Position numbers and translations under genes: made by a program. DNA of 64,000 nt, from positions 930,001 through 994,000 of the forward strand of contig NZ_CP034363.1 in assembly GCF_007981265.1 (NCBI RefSeq). The letters are read 5' to 3'. This stretch comes from Pantoea sp. CCBC3-3-1. Its GTDB lineage: Bacteria > Pseudomonadota > Gammaproteobacteria > Enterobacterales > Enterobacteriaceae. How positions within the stretch are numbered: position 1 is the stretch's first letter; every line of letters starts with the position of its first letter. Under the pieces are notes generated by a model. The model saw nothing but the letters and a program-made list of their open reading frames with translations. It was not told the DNA's origin and ran no database searches. Below, piece after piece: positions 47,798 through 56,500 of this stretch.

Positions 47798-49159
47798 CTA
47801 GCTGTCGGGCGTAACACGATTAGTGACAAACAGGGTCAGCTTATCGCCTGGCTGTATATTTGCCAGACCGCCGTTGTTCCAGCGCTGGACGTCCTTCATG
47901 TTCACGCCATGACGTTTTGCGATGCTGGCCAGAGAATCACCTTTACGAACCTGATAGGTGATGCTGTTGCCATTATCGGCCAGTTTGGTAGCGCTATCGC
48001 TGCCGCCCAGGCTTAACGTCTGCCCCGGTTTGATATTTGCACCACGCAGGTTATTTGCGCGCTGCAGCTCTTTTACCGAAACGTTCAGGCGTTTTGCGAT
48101 CCCTGAAAGCGTATCGCCGTTACGTACCTTGTAAGCACTGGTCGTAGTACTGGCCAGCGCCGTTGGCTGTACTGCGGCTATATCACCAGTGGCCAGCGAG
48201 TTACGCAGTTTTGCTACGTTCGACTTGGGCACCATAATGTAGTGCGGGCCGTTTGGTGCCGTCCTGCCGCGTTTGTAGCCAGTATTAAAGCTTTTAAGCT
48301 TACTTAGCGACATGCCAGCCATTTCGGCCGCCTGCGTCAGTTCAATTTGCTGACCGACCTCCACGCGCGCCAGAGCACGGGTTTCATTCGGTGCCGGCAG
48401 TCGGATACCGTAACGCTTGTTGTTTTTGAGCAGTTCGCTCAGTGCCAACATTTTCGGCACGTAGACTGTCGTTTCACGTGGCAGCGACAGCGACCAGAAA
48501 TCCGTTGCTTTTCCACGGGCTTTATTGGCCTTGATTGCTTTCAGCACGCGTCCTTCACCGCTGTTATAGGCGGCAACAGTCAGTAACCAGTCTCCGCCAA
48601 ACATGCCGTTCAGGCGCTGCATCATATCCAGCGCAACTTTCGTTGAGGCGACAATATCACGGCGCCCGTCATACCACTGGTTCTGTTTCAAACCATAATT
48701 ACGCCCCGTTTGCGGCACTATCTGCCAGATGCCAGCGGCATTTGCAGTAGAAGTGGCATGGGGGTCAAAAGCGCTCTCCACTATGGGTAATAGTACCAGT
48801 TCCATCGGCATCTTACGTTTCTTAATCTGCTCGACTATCCAGTACATATACGGCTCTGCCCGTAACGTTACATCGTGGAGATAGCTCTTGTTTCTTAAAT
48901 ACTTTTGTTTTTGTTCGCGTATCCGGGTATTTTCCGGAACCTTCATCTTCAACTCGTCGCTAATGAAATTCCACAGATCCTGATCCTGCGTCAGGCTGGT
49001 CCCATCATCCTGCCATCTTGGCGATAATAACCGTTCTGTTTCACTTTGACCTGCTGAAGACAAACTCTGTGCATGCTGCTCAGGAAGGTTGGCATCATGC
49101 TTCGATGCCTGGCACCCAACCAGCAAGACCGAGGCGAGTAATATCGCTTTAGCCTTCAT
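47798..49159 (-). CDS. mltD: Membrane-bound lytic murein transglycosylase D
   Basis: MltD is an outer-membrane lipoprotein that cleaves glycan strands to form 1,6-anhydro-muropeptides. The protein is 453 residues (E. coli 452). A lipobox LLVGC sets the lipidated cysteine at C16. The SLT catalytic domain includes the glutamate in VESAFDPHATS and AAGIWQIVPQTGR. Two C-terminal LysM domains (about 340-385 and 400-445, with VRNGDTLSGIAKRLNV and VRKGDSLASIAKRHGV) bind peptidoglycan. It is followed by a terminator. Confidence 0.96.
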   Translation of the reverse strand: MKAKAILLASVLLVGCQASKHDANLPEQHAQSLSSAGQSETERLLSPRWQDDGTSLTQDQDLWNFISDELKMKVPENTRIREQKQKYLRNKSYLHDVTLRAEPYMYWIVEQIKKRKMPMELVLLPIVESAFDPHATSTANAAGIWQIVPQTGRNYGLKQNQWYDGRRDIVASTKVALDMMQRLNGMFGGDWLLTVAAYNSGEGRVLKAIKANKARGKATDFWSLSLPRETTVYVPKMLALSELLKNNKRYGIRLPAPNETRALARVEVGQQIELTQAAEMAGMSLSKLKSFNTGYKRGRTAPNGPHYIMVPKSNVAKLRNSLATGDIAAVQPTALASTTTSAYKVRNGDTLSGIAKRLNVSVKELQRANNLRGANIKPGQTLSLGGSDSATKLADNGNSITYQVRKGDSLASIAKRHGVNMKDVQRWNNGGLANIQPGDKLTLFVTNRVTPDS

Positions 49160-49229
49160 GTGTGTGTCATTGCTCGCTTAAAAGACGAGCAACTATACGT
49201 GCTCGCTCCTTTCAACACAACCCGAAAAA

Positions 49230-49985
49230 TTAAAAACGGTCTTTCTTCTCGCGTAGAGTTGCGAATACGTGCCACTCTTGTTGCGGAGGTGTTTCCATGC
49301 CAATTACTTTCATTAAATCAACGTCTTGAGTTCTGAGAAAAACATTTATTTGTCGCTCTAAATCCAGTTTTACGGGCAGTGAAACGCCATTATTTGCCCG
49401 TAACTCCTTAATTTCTTGGTAATACCGGGCAATGTTAACATCATCCGGGAAAAGGGTATGTGCAAACTTCATGTTGGATAACGTATATTCATGCGCACAG
49501 CAGACCAGCGTATCGCCGGGTAGTTGATTAAGTTTTTGAAAAGAATTAAACATTTGTTCCGCAGTGCCTTCGAACAATCTACCGCAGCCGCCCGAAAACA
49601 TCGTGTCGCCACAAAAAAGATAAGGGTAACTAAAGTATGAGATATGTCCTAAAGTGTGACCGGGCGTGCAAAAAACACTAAATTCGAGACCCAAAATAGC
49701 GACCTTATCGCCTTCGCTCACAATGTGCGTGGCACCTTTATCTTGTGTCTCAGCAGGGCCCCATACCACTATGTCTGGGTATTTTTCGACCAGTTCTTTT
49801 ACGCCGCCAACATGATCATGATGGTGATGAGTCAGAAGAATAGCGACCGGCTGCCACTGATTTTCTGCCAGAGCGGTCAGCACCGGTGCGGCTTCGCCCG
49901 GGTCAACAATCAGACACTGTCCCCGATCGTCATTTAGGGTCCAGATGTAGTTATCCTGAAATGCCGGAATGCTGGTAAGATTCAT
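49230..49985 (-). CDS. gloB: Hydroxyacylglutathione hydrolase (glyoxalase II)
   Basis: GloB hydrolyses S-lactoylglutathione to lactate and glutathione, completing methylglyoxal detoxification. It has 251 residues, equal to E. coli. The metallo-beta-lactamase motif [10 protein letters not shown] and further ligands in TPGHTLGH and [13 protein letters not shown] are intact. Of two adjacent ATGs I chose the second, since AGAGG is 5 nt before it and only 2 nt before the first. It is divergent from yafS. Confidence 0.96.
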   Translation of the reverse strand: MNLTSIPAFQDNYIWTLNDDRGQCLIVDPGEAAPVLTALAENQWQPVAILLTHHHHDHVGGVKELVEKYPDIVVWGPAETQDKGATHIVSEGDKVAILGLEFSVFCTPGHTLGHISYFSYPYLFCGDTMFSGGCGRLFEGTAEQMFNSFQKLNQLPGDTLVCCAHEYTLSNMKFAHTLFPDDVNIARYYQEIKELRANNGVSLPVKLDLERQINVFLRTQDVDLMKVIGMETPPQQEWHVFATLREKKDRF

Positions 49986-50029
49986 CATCGCCTCTTTTAA
50001 TGGCCGAAATGGAAAGAAGATGGTAAAGC

Positions 50030-50767
50030 ATGAAGCCCGCTAAAACACGCCATATTCGTCAGGTGCCGCACTCATGGTCCCAGATCCCCTGGGGAGAATT
50101 TTACCGTGAGGCGCTCATCAAGCATCTCCAGCCCTGCCTCGCCAGGATGTACGGTTTTCATTTACTGAAGCTGGGGCAGCTAAGCGCAGAGATCGATACC
50201 GAGAGCTGTGCGATATCGCATCAGGTGAACGTAGGGCTGAACGGCGACAACCTGCAGGTGATTGCCGAGCCGGGTAGCCTGCCGTTTGAATCCAAGTCTG
50301 TCGATGCCTGTCTGCTGGCGCATTGTCTGGCATGGAGTAGCGATCCGCATCGTATCCTCCGTGAGGTCGATCGCGTCTTAATTGACGATGGCTGGATCAT
50401 TATCAGCGGCTTTAATCCTTTCAGTGTCTTAGGCGTTGGCAAGCTGATCCCGGGCCTCCATCGCAAGGTACCGTGGAACAGCCGGATGTTTACCCAAATG
50501 AGGCTGATGGACTGGCTTAATCTGCTGAATTACGAAGTGATACAGCGGACGCGCTTTCAGGTGCTGCCATGGAATCGGCAGGGTGGGAAGATGATCAGCA
50601 CCCATTTTCCGGCGTTAGGCTGCTTGAGCATTATCGTGGCGCGTAAAAGAACCTTCCCGTTGATTATGAATCCGGCTAAAAAAGCCGCGGCGAAGAGAAG
50701 GCTCAGTCCGGCAGTCGGCGCGACCAGCCAGTACCGTACGCGCCAGCGTCATCAGGATTCTGACTGA
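50030..50767 (+). CDS. yafS: YafS, class I SAM-dependent methyltransferase
   Basis: A 245-residue predicted methyltransferase (E. coli YafS 240). The central segment [35 protein letters not shown] is the post-SAM-site signature of the Methyltransf_11 family. The substrate is unknown. The C-terminal 40 residues are rich in Lys and Arg, perhaps for nucleic-acid contact. Its 3' end overlaps the convergent rnhA end by 16 nt. Divergent neighbour: gloB. Confidence 0.92.
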   Translation: MKPAKTRHIRQVPHSWSQIPWGEFYREALIKHLQPCLARMYGFHLLKLGQLSAEIDTESCAISHQVNVGLNGDNLQVIAEPGSLPFESKSVDACLLAHCLAWSSDPHRILREVDRVLIDDGWIIISGFNPFSVLGVGKLIPGLHRKVPWNSRMFTQMRLMDWLNLLNYEVIQRTRFQVLPWNRQGGKMISTHFPALGCLSIIVARKRTFPLIMNPAKKAAAKRRLSPAVGATSQYRTRQRHQDSD

Positions 50768-51219
50768 TAGCCCACATCTTCAAAAGCGGGACTGCCAGCG
50801 GCCGCACGCGCCAGCTCATCACAGCGTTCGTTTTCAACGTGTCCGGCGTGGCCTTTGACCCATTCCCATTTGATCTGATGATGGCTCAGGGCCGTATCCA
50901 GTCGTTTCCATAAATCGACATTTTTTACCGGCTTTTTATCGGCCGTTTTCCAGCCGCGCTTCTTCCAGTTATGGATCCAGCTGGTAATGCCCTGGCGGAC
51001 ATACTGACTGTCGGTACTCAGCACCACTTCACACTGCTGAGTTAAGGCTTCCAGCGCAACAATCGCCGCCATCAGTTCCATACGATTGTTGGTCGTTAAA
51101 TAGTAGCCGGCGCTAAAAGTTTTTTCGTGCTGGCCATAGCGTAAAATGGCACCGTAGCCCCCCGGGCCAGGGTTGCCGAGACAAGAACCGTCGGTGAAAA
51201 TTTCTACCTGCTTAGGCAT
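50752..51219 (-). CDS. rnhA: Ribonuclease HI
   Basis: RNase HI degrades RNA in RNA-DNA hybrids and removes R-loops. It has 155 residues, as in E. coli. Catalytic residues D10 (IFTDGSC), E48 (RMELMAA), D70 (STDSQYV), H124 (KGHAGH) and D134 (ERCDELA) are present. The start is [11 protein letters not shown] longer frame runs upstream into dnaQ on the opposite strand but has no similarity. It is divergent from dnaQ across about 50 bp, as in E. coli. Confidence 0.97.
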   Translation of the reverse strand: MPKQVEIFTDGSCLGNPGPGGYGAILRYGQHEKTFSAGYYLTTNNRMELMAAIVALEALTQQCEVVLSTDSQYVRQGITSWIHNWKKRGWKTADKKPVKNVDLWKRLDTALSHHQIKWEWVKGHAGHVENERCDELARAAAGSPAFEDVGYQSES

Positions 51220-51270
51220 CTCTGGTAGACTCCCTGCTGAAAAACGCCAAGTCTGACATAAACAGGTCCT

Positions 51271-52005
51271 ATGAGCACAGTAAATACAACGCGTCAGATC
51301 GTACTCGATACTGAAACCACCGGCATGAACATGATCGGGGTACATTACGAAGGGCACCGCATTATTGAAATTGGTGCTGTGGAGGTGGTGAACCGCCGTC
51401 TGACCGGTAACAATTACCATGTTTATCTGAAGCCCGATCGGCTGGTGGATCCCGAGGCGTTCGGCGTACACGGTATTGCCGATGAATTCCTGGCGGACAA
51501 GCCAACTTTTGCCGATGTGGCGGATGACTTCCTGGCCTACATTGATGGCGCGGAGCTGGTGATCCATAACGCTTCGTTTGATATCGGCTTTATGGATTAT
51601 GAATTTGGCATGCTGGGCCGTAATATTCCGAAGACCGAAACCTTCTGCAAGATTACCGACAGCCTGGCGATGGCGCGTAAGCTGTTTCCCGGCAAGCGCA
51701 ACAGCCTGGATGCGCTCTGTTCACGTTACGAAATAGATAACAGCAAGCGAACGCTGCACGGCGCACTGCTGGACTCCGAAATTCTGGCGGAAGTTTTCCT
51801 GACCATGACCGGCGGCCAGACATCGCTGAAATTTTCAATGGAAGGCGATCGGCAGGAGCAGAGCAATGATGACGCTATATATCGTATAACCCGTCCGGCA
51901 TCGGGCCTGCGTATTGTTACTGCCACGGCAGATGAAGTCAGCAAACATGAAGAGCGGCTCGACCTGGTGATGAAGAAGGGCGGCAGTTGTTTATGGCGGG
52001 CATAA
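51271..52005 (+). CDS. dnaQ: DNA polymerase III epsilon subunit (3'-5' exonuclease)
   Basis: DnaQ is the proofreading exonuclease of the replicase, bound between DnaE and HolE. It has 244 residues (E. coli 243). ExoI D13 and E15 ([10 protein letters not shown]), ExoII in [14 protein letters not shown], and ExoIII histidine/aspartate in [15 protein letters not shown] are intact. The linker contains the clamp-binding motif QTSLKF. The C-terminal tail is the DnaE-binding part. The tRNA-Asp gene follows, as in E. coli. Confidence 0.97.
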   Translation: MSTVNTTRQIVLDTETTGMNMIGVHYEGHRIIEIGAVEVVNRRLTGNNYHVYLKPDRLVDPEAFGVHGIADEFLADKPTFADVADDFLAYIDGAELVIHNASFDIGFMDYEFGMLGRNIPKTETFCKITDSLAMARKLFPGKRNSLDALCSRYEIDNSKRTLHGALLDSEILAEVFLTMTGGQTSLKFSMEGDRQEQSNDDAIYRITRPASGLRIVTATADEVSKHEERLDLVMKKGGSCLWRA

Positions 52006-52080
52006 AACGCCAGAAATGAACAAGAAAAATACCGTAAGTTGAAAAAACAGGCAGTCGATTAGAAAGCGGCAGAAAAAGCA

Positions 52081-52109
52081 TTGACGGCTTGCATGCGTCA
52101 CCGTAATAT
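52081..52109 (+). promoter_or_regulatory. Promoter of the solitary tRNA-Asp
   Basis: TTGACG (52081-52086) and TAATAT (52104-52109) are 17 bp apart and followed by a G+C-rich discriminator (TCGCCTCG), a typical stringent tRNA promoter. An A-rich stretch lies upstream. Confidence 0.85.
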
Positions 52110-52139
52110 TCGCCTCGTTCCCGACGGGGAACAAAGCGC

Positions 52140-52216
52140 GGAGCGGTAGTTCAGTTGGTTAGAATACCTGCCTGTCACGCAGGGGGTCGCGGGTTCGAGC
52201 CCCGTCCGTTCCGCCA
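52140..52216 (+). tRNA. aspV: tRNA-Asp (GTC), solitary
   Basis: A 77-nt tRNA with encoded CCA and anticodon GTC, identical to the copy at 44717-44793. It lies downstream of dnaQ, like E. coli aspV, which is a known site for genomic island insertion. The core synteny with E. coli stops here. Confidence 0.97.
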
Positions 52217-52226
52217 AGTATCCAGA

Positions 52227-52256
52227 AAGCCTGATTCAGAAATGAATCAGGCTTTC
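52227..52256 (+). terminator. Terminator of tRNA-Asp
   Basis: A perfect 12-bp stem AAGCCTGATTCA / TGAATCAGGCTT with the loop GAAA ends in TTT followed by CGTCG. It lies 10 nt after the tRNA. Confidence 0.8.
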
Positions 52257-52318
52257 GTCGTTTCAGCAGGATAAAAATTCACCCTCTGAAGCCGCATATG
52301 CCTCAAGTCCTTTTGCTT

Positions 52319-52981
52319 TTAAATTCCCATCCTGCCAAAAGCCTTTAACCAGTCCTGCTCAAATTTTTCGACCGCCGCCGTTACGGCCGGGGTAGTGATG
52401 AGCTGTTCTGCTACATCAACGGGCAGCGTGACGGACTGACAACCCGCCAGTAAGCAACCGAGTACCTGACGAGGCGTTTTAAAGCTGGCAGCCAGCACCT
52501 TTGCGTCAGGCGCATGAAGGGTAAGAAGCTGCTGCAAATCCTTCACGGTCTGGATCCCGTCTCCTCCCTGAGCATCCACGCGGTTAACGTAGGGCGCAAC
52601 ATACTCTGCGCCAGCCAGTGCTGAAAGCAGCCCCTGCGTGGCACCATAAATGGCCGTCCCCAGTGTTGGAATACGTTCCTTTCTCAATAGCTTCATGGCC
52701 GCCAAACCTTCGCCGGTGGCGGGTATTTTGACGGTCAAATCGGGAATAATCTTTCGCAGCTTTATCGCGTCTTCCACCATGTCTTCCGCGCGGGAAGCCA
52801 TAACCTGAGCAAACAGTTTTCCCTCGTCGCCCAGCGCTTCCCGCAGTGCCGGCAATATCTCTTCTGGCGGCATTTTACCACCGGCAAGAATGCTCGGATT
52901 GGTGGTCACGCCATGGAGCGGAAAAAGTCGGGCGAGGCGTTTAACCGCCGCAACGTCAGCGGTATCCAGGTAGAGTTCCAT
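52319..52981 (-). CDS. fsaA: Fructose-6-phosphate aldolase FsaA
   Basis: Fsa is a transaldolase-family aldolase that reversibly cleaves fructose 6-phosphate to dihydroxyacetone and glyceraldehyde 3-phosphate. It has 220 residues, as in E. coli FsaA. The Schiff-base lysine K85 (VKIPATGEG) and conserved VTTNPS and [15 protein letters not shown] motifs are present. Of two adjacent ATGs the second has better spacing to GAGG. It is divergent from ybiY-ybiW; in E. coli fsaA is also adjacent to ybiW-ybiY, supporting a shared pathway. Confidence 0.95.
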   Translation of the reverse strand: MELYLDTADVAAVKRLARLFPLHGVTTNPSILAGGKMPPEEILPALREALGDEGKLFAQVMASRAEDMVEDAIKLRKIIPDLTVKIPATGEGLAAMKLLRKERIPTLGTAIYGATQGLLSALAGAEYVAPYVNRVDAQGGDGIQTVKDLQQLLTLHAPDAKVLAASFKTPRQVLGCLLAGCQSVTLPVDVAEQLITTPAVTAAVEKFEQDWLKAFGRMGI

Positions 52982-53045
52982 CATTATTCCTCAAAAATGT
53001 GATGTTCAGCCGATTGCGTCCAGTCTACTTCTCCCGTGACTTCAA

Positions 53046-53065
53046 ATATTGACCGATGTCAATAT
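53046..53065. promoter_or_regulatory. Perfect dyad resembling an FNR/CRP-type site in the fsaA-ybiY gap
   Basis: ATATTGAC-CGAT-GTCAATAT is a perfect inverted repeat with 8-bp arms and a 4-bp centre, the geometry of FNR sites (TTGAT-N4-ATCAA), with one symmetric change per half. It lies 53 bp before the ybiY start and 65 bp before fsaA. Anaerobic control would suit an oxygen-sensitive glycyl-radical system. Assignment to FNR is inference. Confidence 0.6.
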
Positions 53066-53117
53066 GTATTTCTTTCGAAAGTTATTTAATTTCATCCGAA
53101 ACCTTTGGGGGCGTCTG

Positions 53118-54017
53118 ATGATTTTTAATATCCAGCGTTATTCGACTCATGATGGGCCAGGCATCCGTACCCTGGTATTCTTAAAAGGCTGTTCGCTACG
53201 CTGACGCTGGTGCCAAAACCCGGAAAGCCGCTCGCGACATCAGGAATTACTGTTTGATGCGCGGCTTTGTCTTGCGGGATGTGACCTGTGCCAGCGGATT
53301 GCACCGCAGCGTATTCGCCGAACCGATGATAACCTGCTTATTCTCCGTGAAAAAATCCAGCCAGAGCAGCTTAAGCCACTGGCAGAGTGCTGTCCGACAC
53401 AGGCGCTGAGCCTGTGTGGCGAGGAGAAAACGGGCGAAGAGATCATGGCAATTGTCAGACGCGACAAACCCTTTTATCAGCGTAGCGGTGGCGGTATCAC
53501 GCTCTCCGGCGGCGAACCTTTTATGCACCCAGGCCTGAGCGAACAGCTGTTGAGAGCCTGTTATCAGGAAGGGATTTCTACCGCGGTGGAAACCTGTCTG
53601 CACGTTCCCTGGCACTATATCGAACCCGCTTTGCCTTACACCGATCTCTTTCTCGCTGACCTGAAACATGTCGATGAGGTTGCATTCAGGCAATGGACCG
53701 GAGGCTCAGCGAAGCGGGTGCTGAATAACCTGCGCAAGCTTGCCGCATCCGGCAAAAAGATGGTGATCCGCGTGCCGCTGATTCAGGGATTTAACGCAGA
53801 TGAGCCAGCCATTAAAGCCATCGTCGATTTCGCAGCGGAGGGACTTCAGGTCAGCGAAATCCATTTTCTTCCCTATCACACGCTGGGGATGAGCAAGTAC
53901 GCCTTGCTCGATCTGCCCTATCTCGCCCCGGATAAGCCTTTCGACTGCCCGGAACGCCTCCTTTTCGCCAAAGATTACGCTCGGCAAAAAGGGCTGGTCG
54001 CCACTCTTAGAGGATAA
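53118..54017 (+). pseudogene. ybiY: Glycyl-radical enzyme activating protein YbiY with an in-frame TGA at a cluster cysteine (pseudogene or selenoprotein)
   Basis: A radical-SAM activase that would use SAM and a 4Fe-4S cluster to install the glycyl radical on the adjacent ybiW product. From ATG 53118 the frame has 299 codons and reads cleanly except for one TGA at codon 29 (53202-53204). The reading around it is GCSLR-stop-RWCQNP, so the TGA occupies exactly the second cysteine of the CX3CX2C cluster motif (C25, position 29, C32). The ferredoxin-like insert cysteines (CLAGCDLC and CCP) and [11 protein letters not shown] are intact, with no frameshift. A restart at ATG 53445 would lack the cluster. 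Either one recent nonsense mutation, or UGA recoded as selenocysteine, or leaky readthrough (UGA followed by C). I favour mutation, without certainty. It is 4 nt before ybiW. Confidence 0.85.
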
Positions 54018-54021
54018 CATC

Positions 54022-56454
54022 ATGACCGTACTTCATCTCAATGCCCTGAACGAACGCATTCGCACCCATAAGGCTGCGCTGGTGCATATCGTTAAGCCAC
54101 CCGTTTGTACCGAACGCGCCAGACACTACACGCAAATTTATCAGCAAAATATGGACAAACCGGTGCCGGTACGGCGCGCAATGGCGCTGTCATATCATCT
54201 GGCTAACAGAACGATTTGGATTAAGCATGATGAACTGATCGTCGGCAATCAGGCCAGTGAAGTCCGCGCAGCGCCGATCTTTCCCGAATACACTGTTTCA
54301 TGGATTGAAAAAGAAATTGATGAGCTGGCGGATCGTCCCGGCGCGGGCTTCTCGGTCAGTGAAGAAAACAAACGCGTTCTTCATGAAATCTGCCCGTGGT
54401 GGCGTGGTCAGACGGTGCAGGACCGTTGCTACGGTCTGTTTACCGACGAGCAAAAGGCGCTGCTGGCAACCGGCATTATCAAAGCTGAGGGGAATATGAC
54501 CTCAGGCGACGCGCATCTGGCCGTCAACTTCCCACTGCTGCTGGAAAAAGGGCTGGCAGGGCTGCGGGACACCGTGGCCGAACGGCGTGCCCGTATCGAT
54601 CTAACCCGGCTGGATGATCTGCACGGCGATCAATTTCTGAAAGCGATTGAGATCGTTTTACTGGCCGTAAGCGATCATATTCGTCGCTATGCCGTACTGG
54701 CGCGCAACATGGCCGTAAAAGAAACCCGCGCCGCACGGCAGGTCGAGCTGCTGCAAATCGCCGAAAACTGCGAGCTGATTGCCGACCAGCCGCCGAAAAC
54801 CTTCTGGCAGGCGCTGCAATTATGCTATTTCATCCAGCTGCTGTTGCAGATCGAATCCAACGGGCATTCGGTCTCTTTTGGCCGGATGGATCAGTATCTC
54901 TATCCCTGGTACCGCCGCGATGCGGAGCTGGAGCAAAAACTCGATCGCGAGCAGGCCATTGAACTGCTGCACAGCTGCTGGCTGAAGCTGCTGGAAGTGA
55001 ATAAAATCCGCTCCGGCTCCCACTCTAAAGCCTCTGCGGGCAGCCCGCTGTACCAGAACGTGACCATCGGCGGGCAAAATCTGCTGAACGGAAAAGCTGT
55101 CGATGCCGTAAACCCTCTTTCTTATCTGATTCTGGAATCCTGTGGTCGCCTGCGTTCCACGCAGCCTAACCTTAGCGTGCGTTACCATGCCGGGATGAGC
55201 GATGACTTTTTGGATGCTTGCGTACAGGTCATTCGCTGTGGTTTTGGCATGCCTGCCTTTAATAATGACGAAGTGGTGATCCCGGCATTTATTGCGCTGG
55301 GCGTGGAGCCGGAAGACGCTTATCAGTATGCCGCGATTGGCTGTATCGAAACCGCGGTAGGCGGCAAGTGGGGCTATCGCTGCACCGGCATGAGCTTTAT
55401 TAACTTTGCCAGAGTAATGCTGGCCGCGCTTGAGGGGGGCCGCGATGCCACCAGCGGTCAGGTTTTTCTTCCGCAGTCCGAAGCGCTCTCTGCCGGTAAC
55501 TTCCACGACGTTAATCAGGTAATGGCGGCCTGGGATCGGCAGATTCGTTATTACACGCGCAAATCGATTGAGATCGAATATGTGGTGGATACGGTGCTGG
55601 AAGAAAATGCGCACGACATTCTCTGCTCGGCGCTGGTGGACGACTGCATTACGCGGGCAAAAAGCATTAAGCAGGGCGGTGCGAAATATGACTGGGTTTC
55701 CGGACTACAGGTTGGCATTGCCAATCTGGGAAACAGTCTGGCTGCGGTCAAGAAACTGATCTTTGAACAGGGGATGATTGGTCAGAAAGCACTGGCCGAT
55801 GCTCTTGCGACAAATTTTGCCGGGCTGACTGGCGAACAGCTGCGCCAGCGTCTGATCAATAACGCGCCCAAATACGGTAACGATTGTGATGAGGTCGATA
55901 ACCTGCTGGTACGAGCTTATCAAACCTATATTGATGAGCTTGGGCAGTATGTAAATCCGCGTTTTGGACGCGGCCCCATCGGCGGACGCTACTACGCCGG
56001 CACGTCTTCTATCTCAGCCAATGTGCCTTTTGGCGCGCAGACCATGGCGACGCCGGATGGCCGTAAAGCGCATACGCCACTGGCGGAAGGTGCCAGCCCC
56101 GCTTCCGGCACTGACCATCTGGGGCCAACGGCAGTGATTAACTCCGTTGGGAAATTACCGACCGGCTCAATTCTGGGTGGCGTGCTGCTGAATCAAAAAC
56201 TGAATCCCACAACGCTTGATAATATCCACGATCGTGAAAAGCTGATGTTCCTGCTGCGCACCTTTTTTGAAGCGCATAAAGGCTGGCATATTCAGTACAA
56301 CATCGTCTCGCGAGAAACATTACTGGAAGCAAAGAAACACCCGGACCAGCACCGTGATTTAGTGGTGCGGGTAGCAGGCTACTCGGCTTTCTTCACGGCG
56401 CTTTCCCCCGATGCGCAGGACGATATTATCGCCAGGACGGAGCATACGTTATAG
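54022..56454 (+). CDS. ybiW: Glycyl-radical enzyme YbiW (PFL3-like, probable dehydratase class)
   Basis: This 810-residue protein, the same length as E. coli YbiW, has the two parts of the family: an N-terminal PFL-like barrel (about 10-650) and the C-terminal glycyl-radical domain. The radical site is in VRVAGYSAFF, with Gly about residue 786. The active-site thiyl cysteine is C441 in AIGCIETAVGG. A single Cys followed by IE, rather than the CC pair of pyruvate formate-lyase, places it with the diol/glycerol dehydratase-like group. The substrate is unknown. It is intact, but its activase gene carries a TGA, so activation in vivo is in question. Confidence 0.92.
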   Translation: MTVLHLNALNERIRTHKAALVHIVKPPVCTERARHYTQIYQQNMDKPVPVRRAMALSYHLANRTIWIKHDELIVGNQASEVRAAPIFPEYTVSWIEKEIDELADRPGAGFSVSEENKRVLHEICPWWRGQTVQDRCYGLFTDEQKALLATGIIKAEGNMTSGDAHLAVNFPLLLEKGLAGLRDTVAERRARIDLTRLDDLHGDQFLKAIEIVLLAVSDHIRRYAVLARNMAVKETRAARQVELLQIAENCELIADQPPKTFWQALQLCYFIQLLLQIESNGHSVSFGRMDQYLYPWYRRDAELEQKLDREQAIELLHSCWLKLLEVNKIRSGSHSKASAGSPLYQNVTIGGQNLLNGKAVDAVNPLSYLILESCGRLRSTQPNLSVRYHAGMSDDFLDACVQVIRCGFGMPAFNNDEVVIPAFIALGVEPEDAYQYAAIGCIETAVGGKWGYRCTGMSFINFARVMLAALEGGRDATSGQVFLPQSEALSAGNFHDVNQVMAAWDRQIRYYTRKSIEIEYVVDTVLEENAHDILCSALVDDCITRAKSIKQGGAKYDWVSGLQVGIANLGNSLAAVKKLIFEQGMIGQKALADALATNFAGLTGEQLRQRLINNAPKYGNDCDEVDNLLVRAYQTYIDELGQYVNPRFGRGPIGGRYYAGTSSISANVPFGAQTMATPDGRKAHTPLAEGASPASGTDHLGPTAVINSVGKLPTGSILGGVLLNQKLNPTTLDNIHDREKLMFLLRTFFEAHKGWHIQYNIVSRETLLEAKKHPDQHRDLVVRVAGYSAFFTALSPDAQDDIIARTEHTL

Positions 56455-56462
56455 CGACCAGA

Positions 56463-56478
56463 GCCTGGTGCCCCAGGC
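56463..56478. terminator. Weak hairpin between convergent ybiW and permease genes
   Basis: The stem GCCTGG / CCAGGC with a 4-nt loop lies in the 46-bp gap between the stops, followed by ATCAGGCTTTCC. It has no proper T tract, so this is a tentative call. Confidence 0.3.
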
Positions 56479-56500
56479 ATCAGGCTTTCCGGATGCGAAA

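Noticed and set aside
50752..51567. 271-codon form of rnhA with a 116-residue N-terminal extension
   Set aside because: The extension is antisense to dnaQ and lacks similarity; the 155-residue form equals E. coli RNase HI and starts at the family N terminus.
53205..53255. Clear selenocysteine insertion element after the ybiY TGA
   Set aside because: A weak stem (CTGGTG/CATCAG) is possible, but the GGTCT-type loop known from E. coli SECIS elements is absent, so I do not annotate it as a feature.
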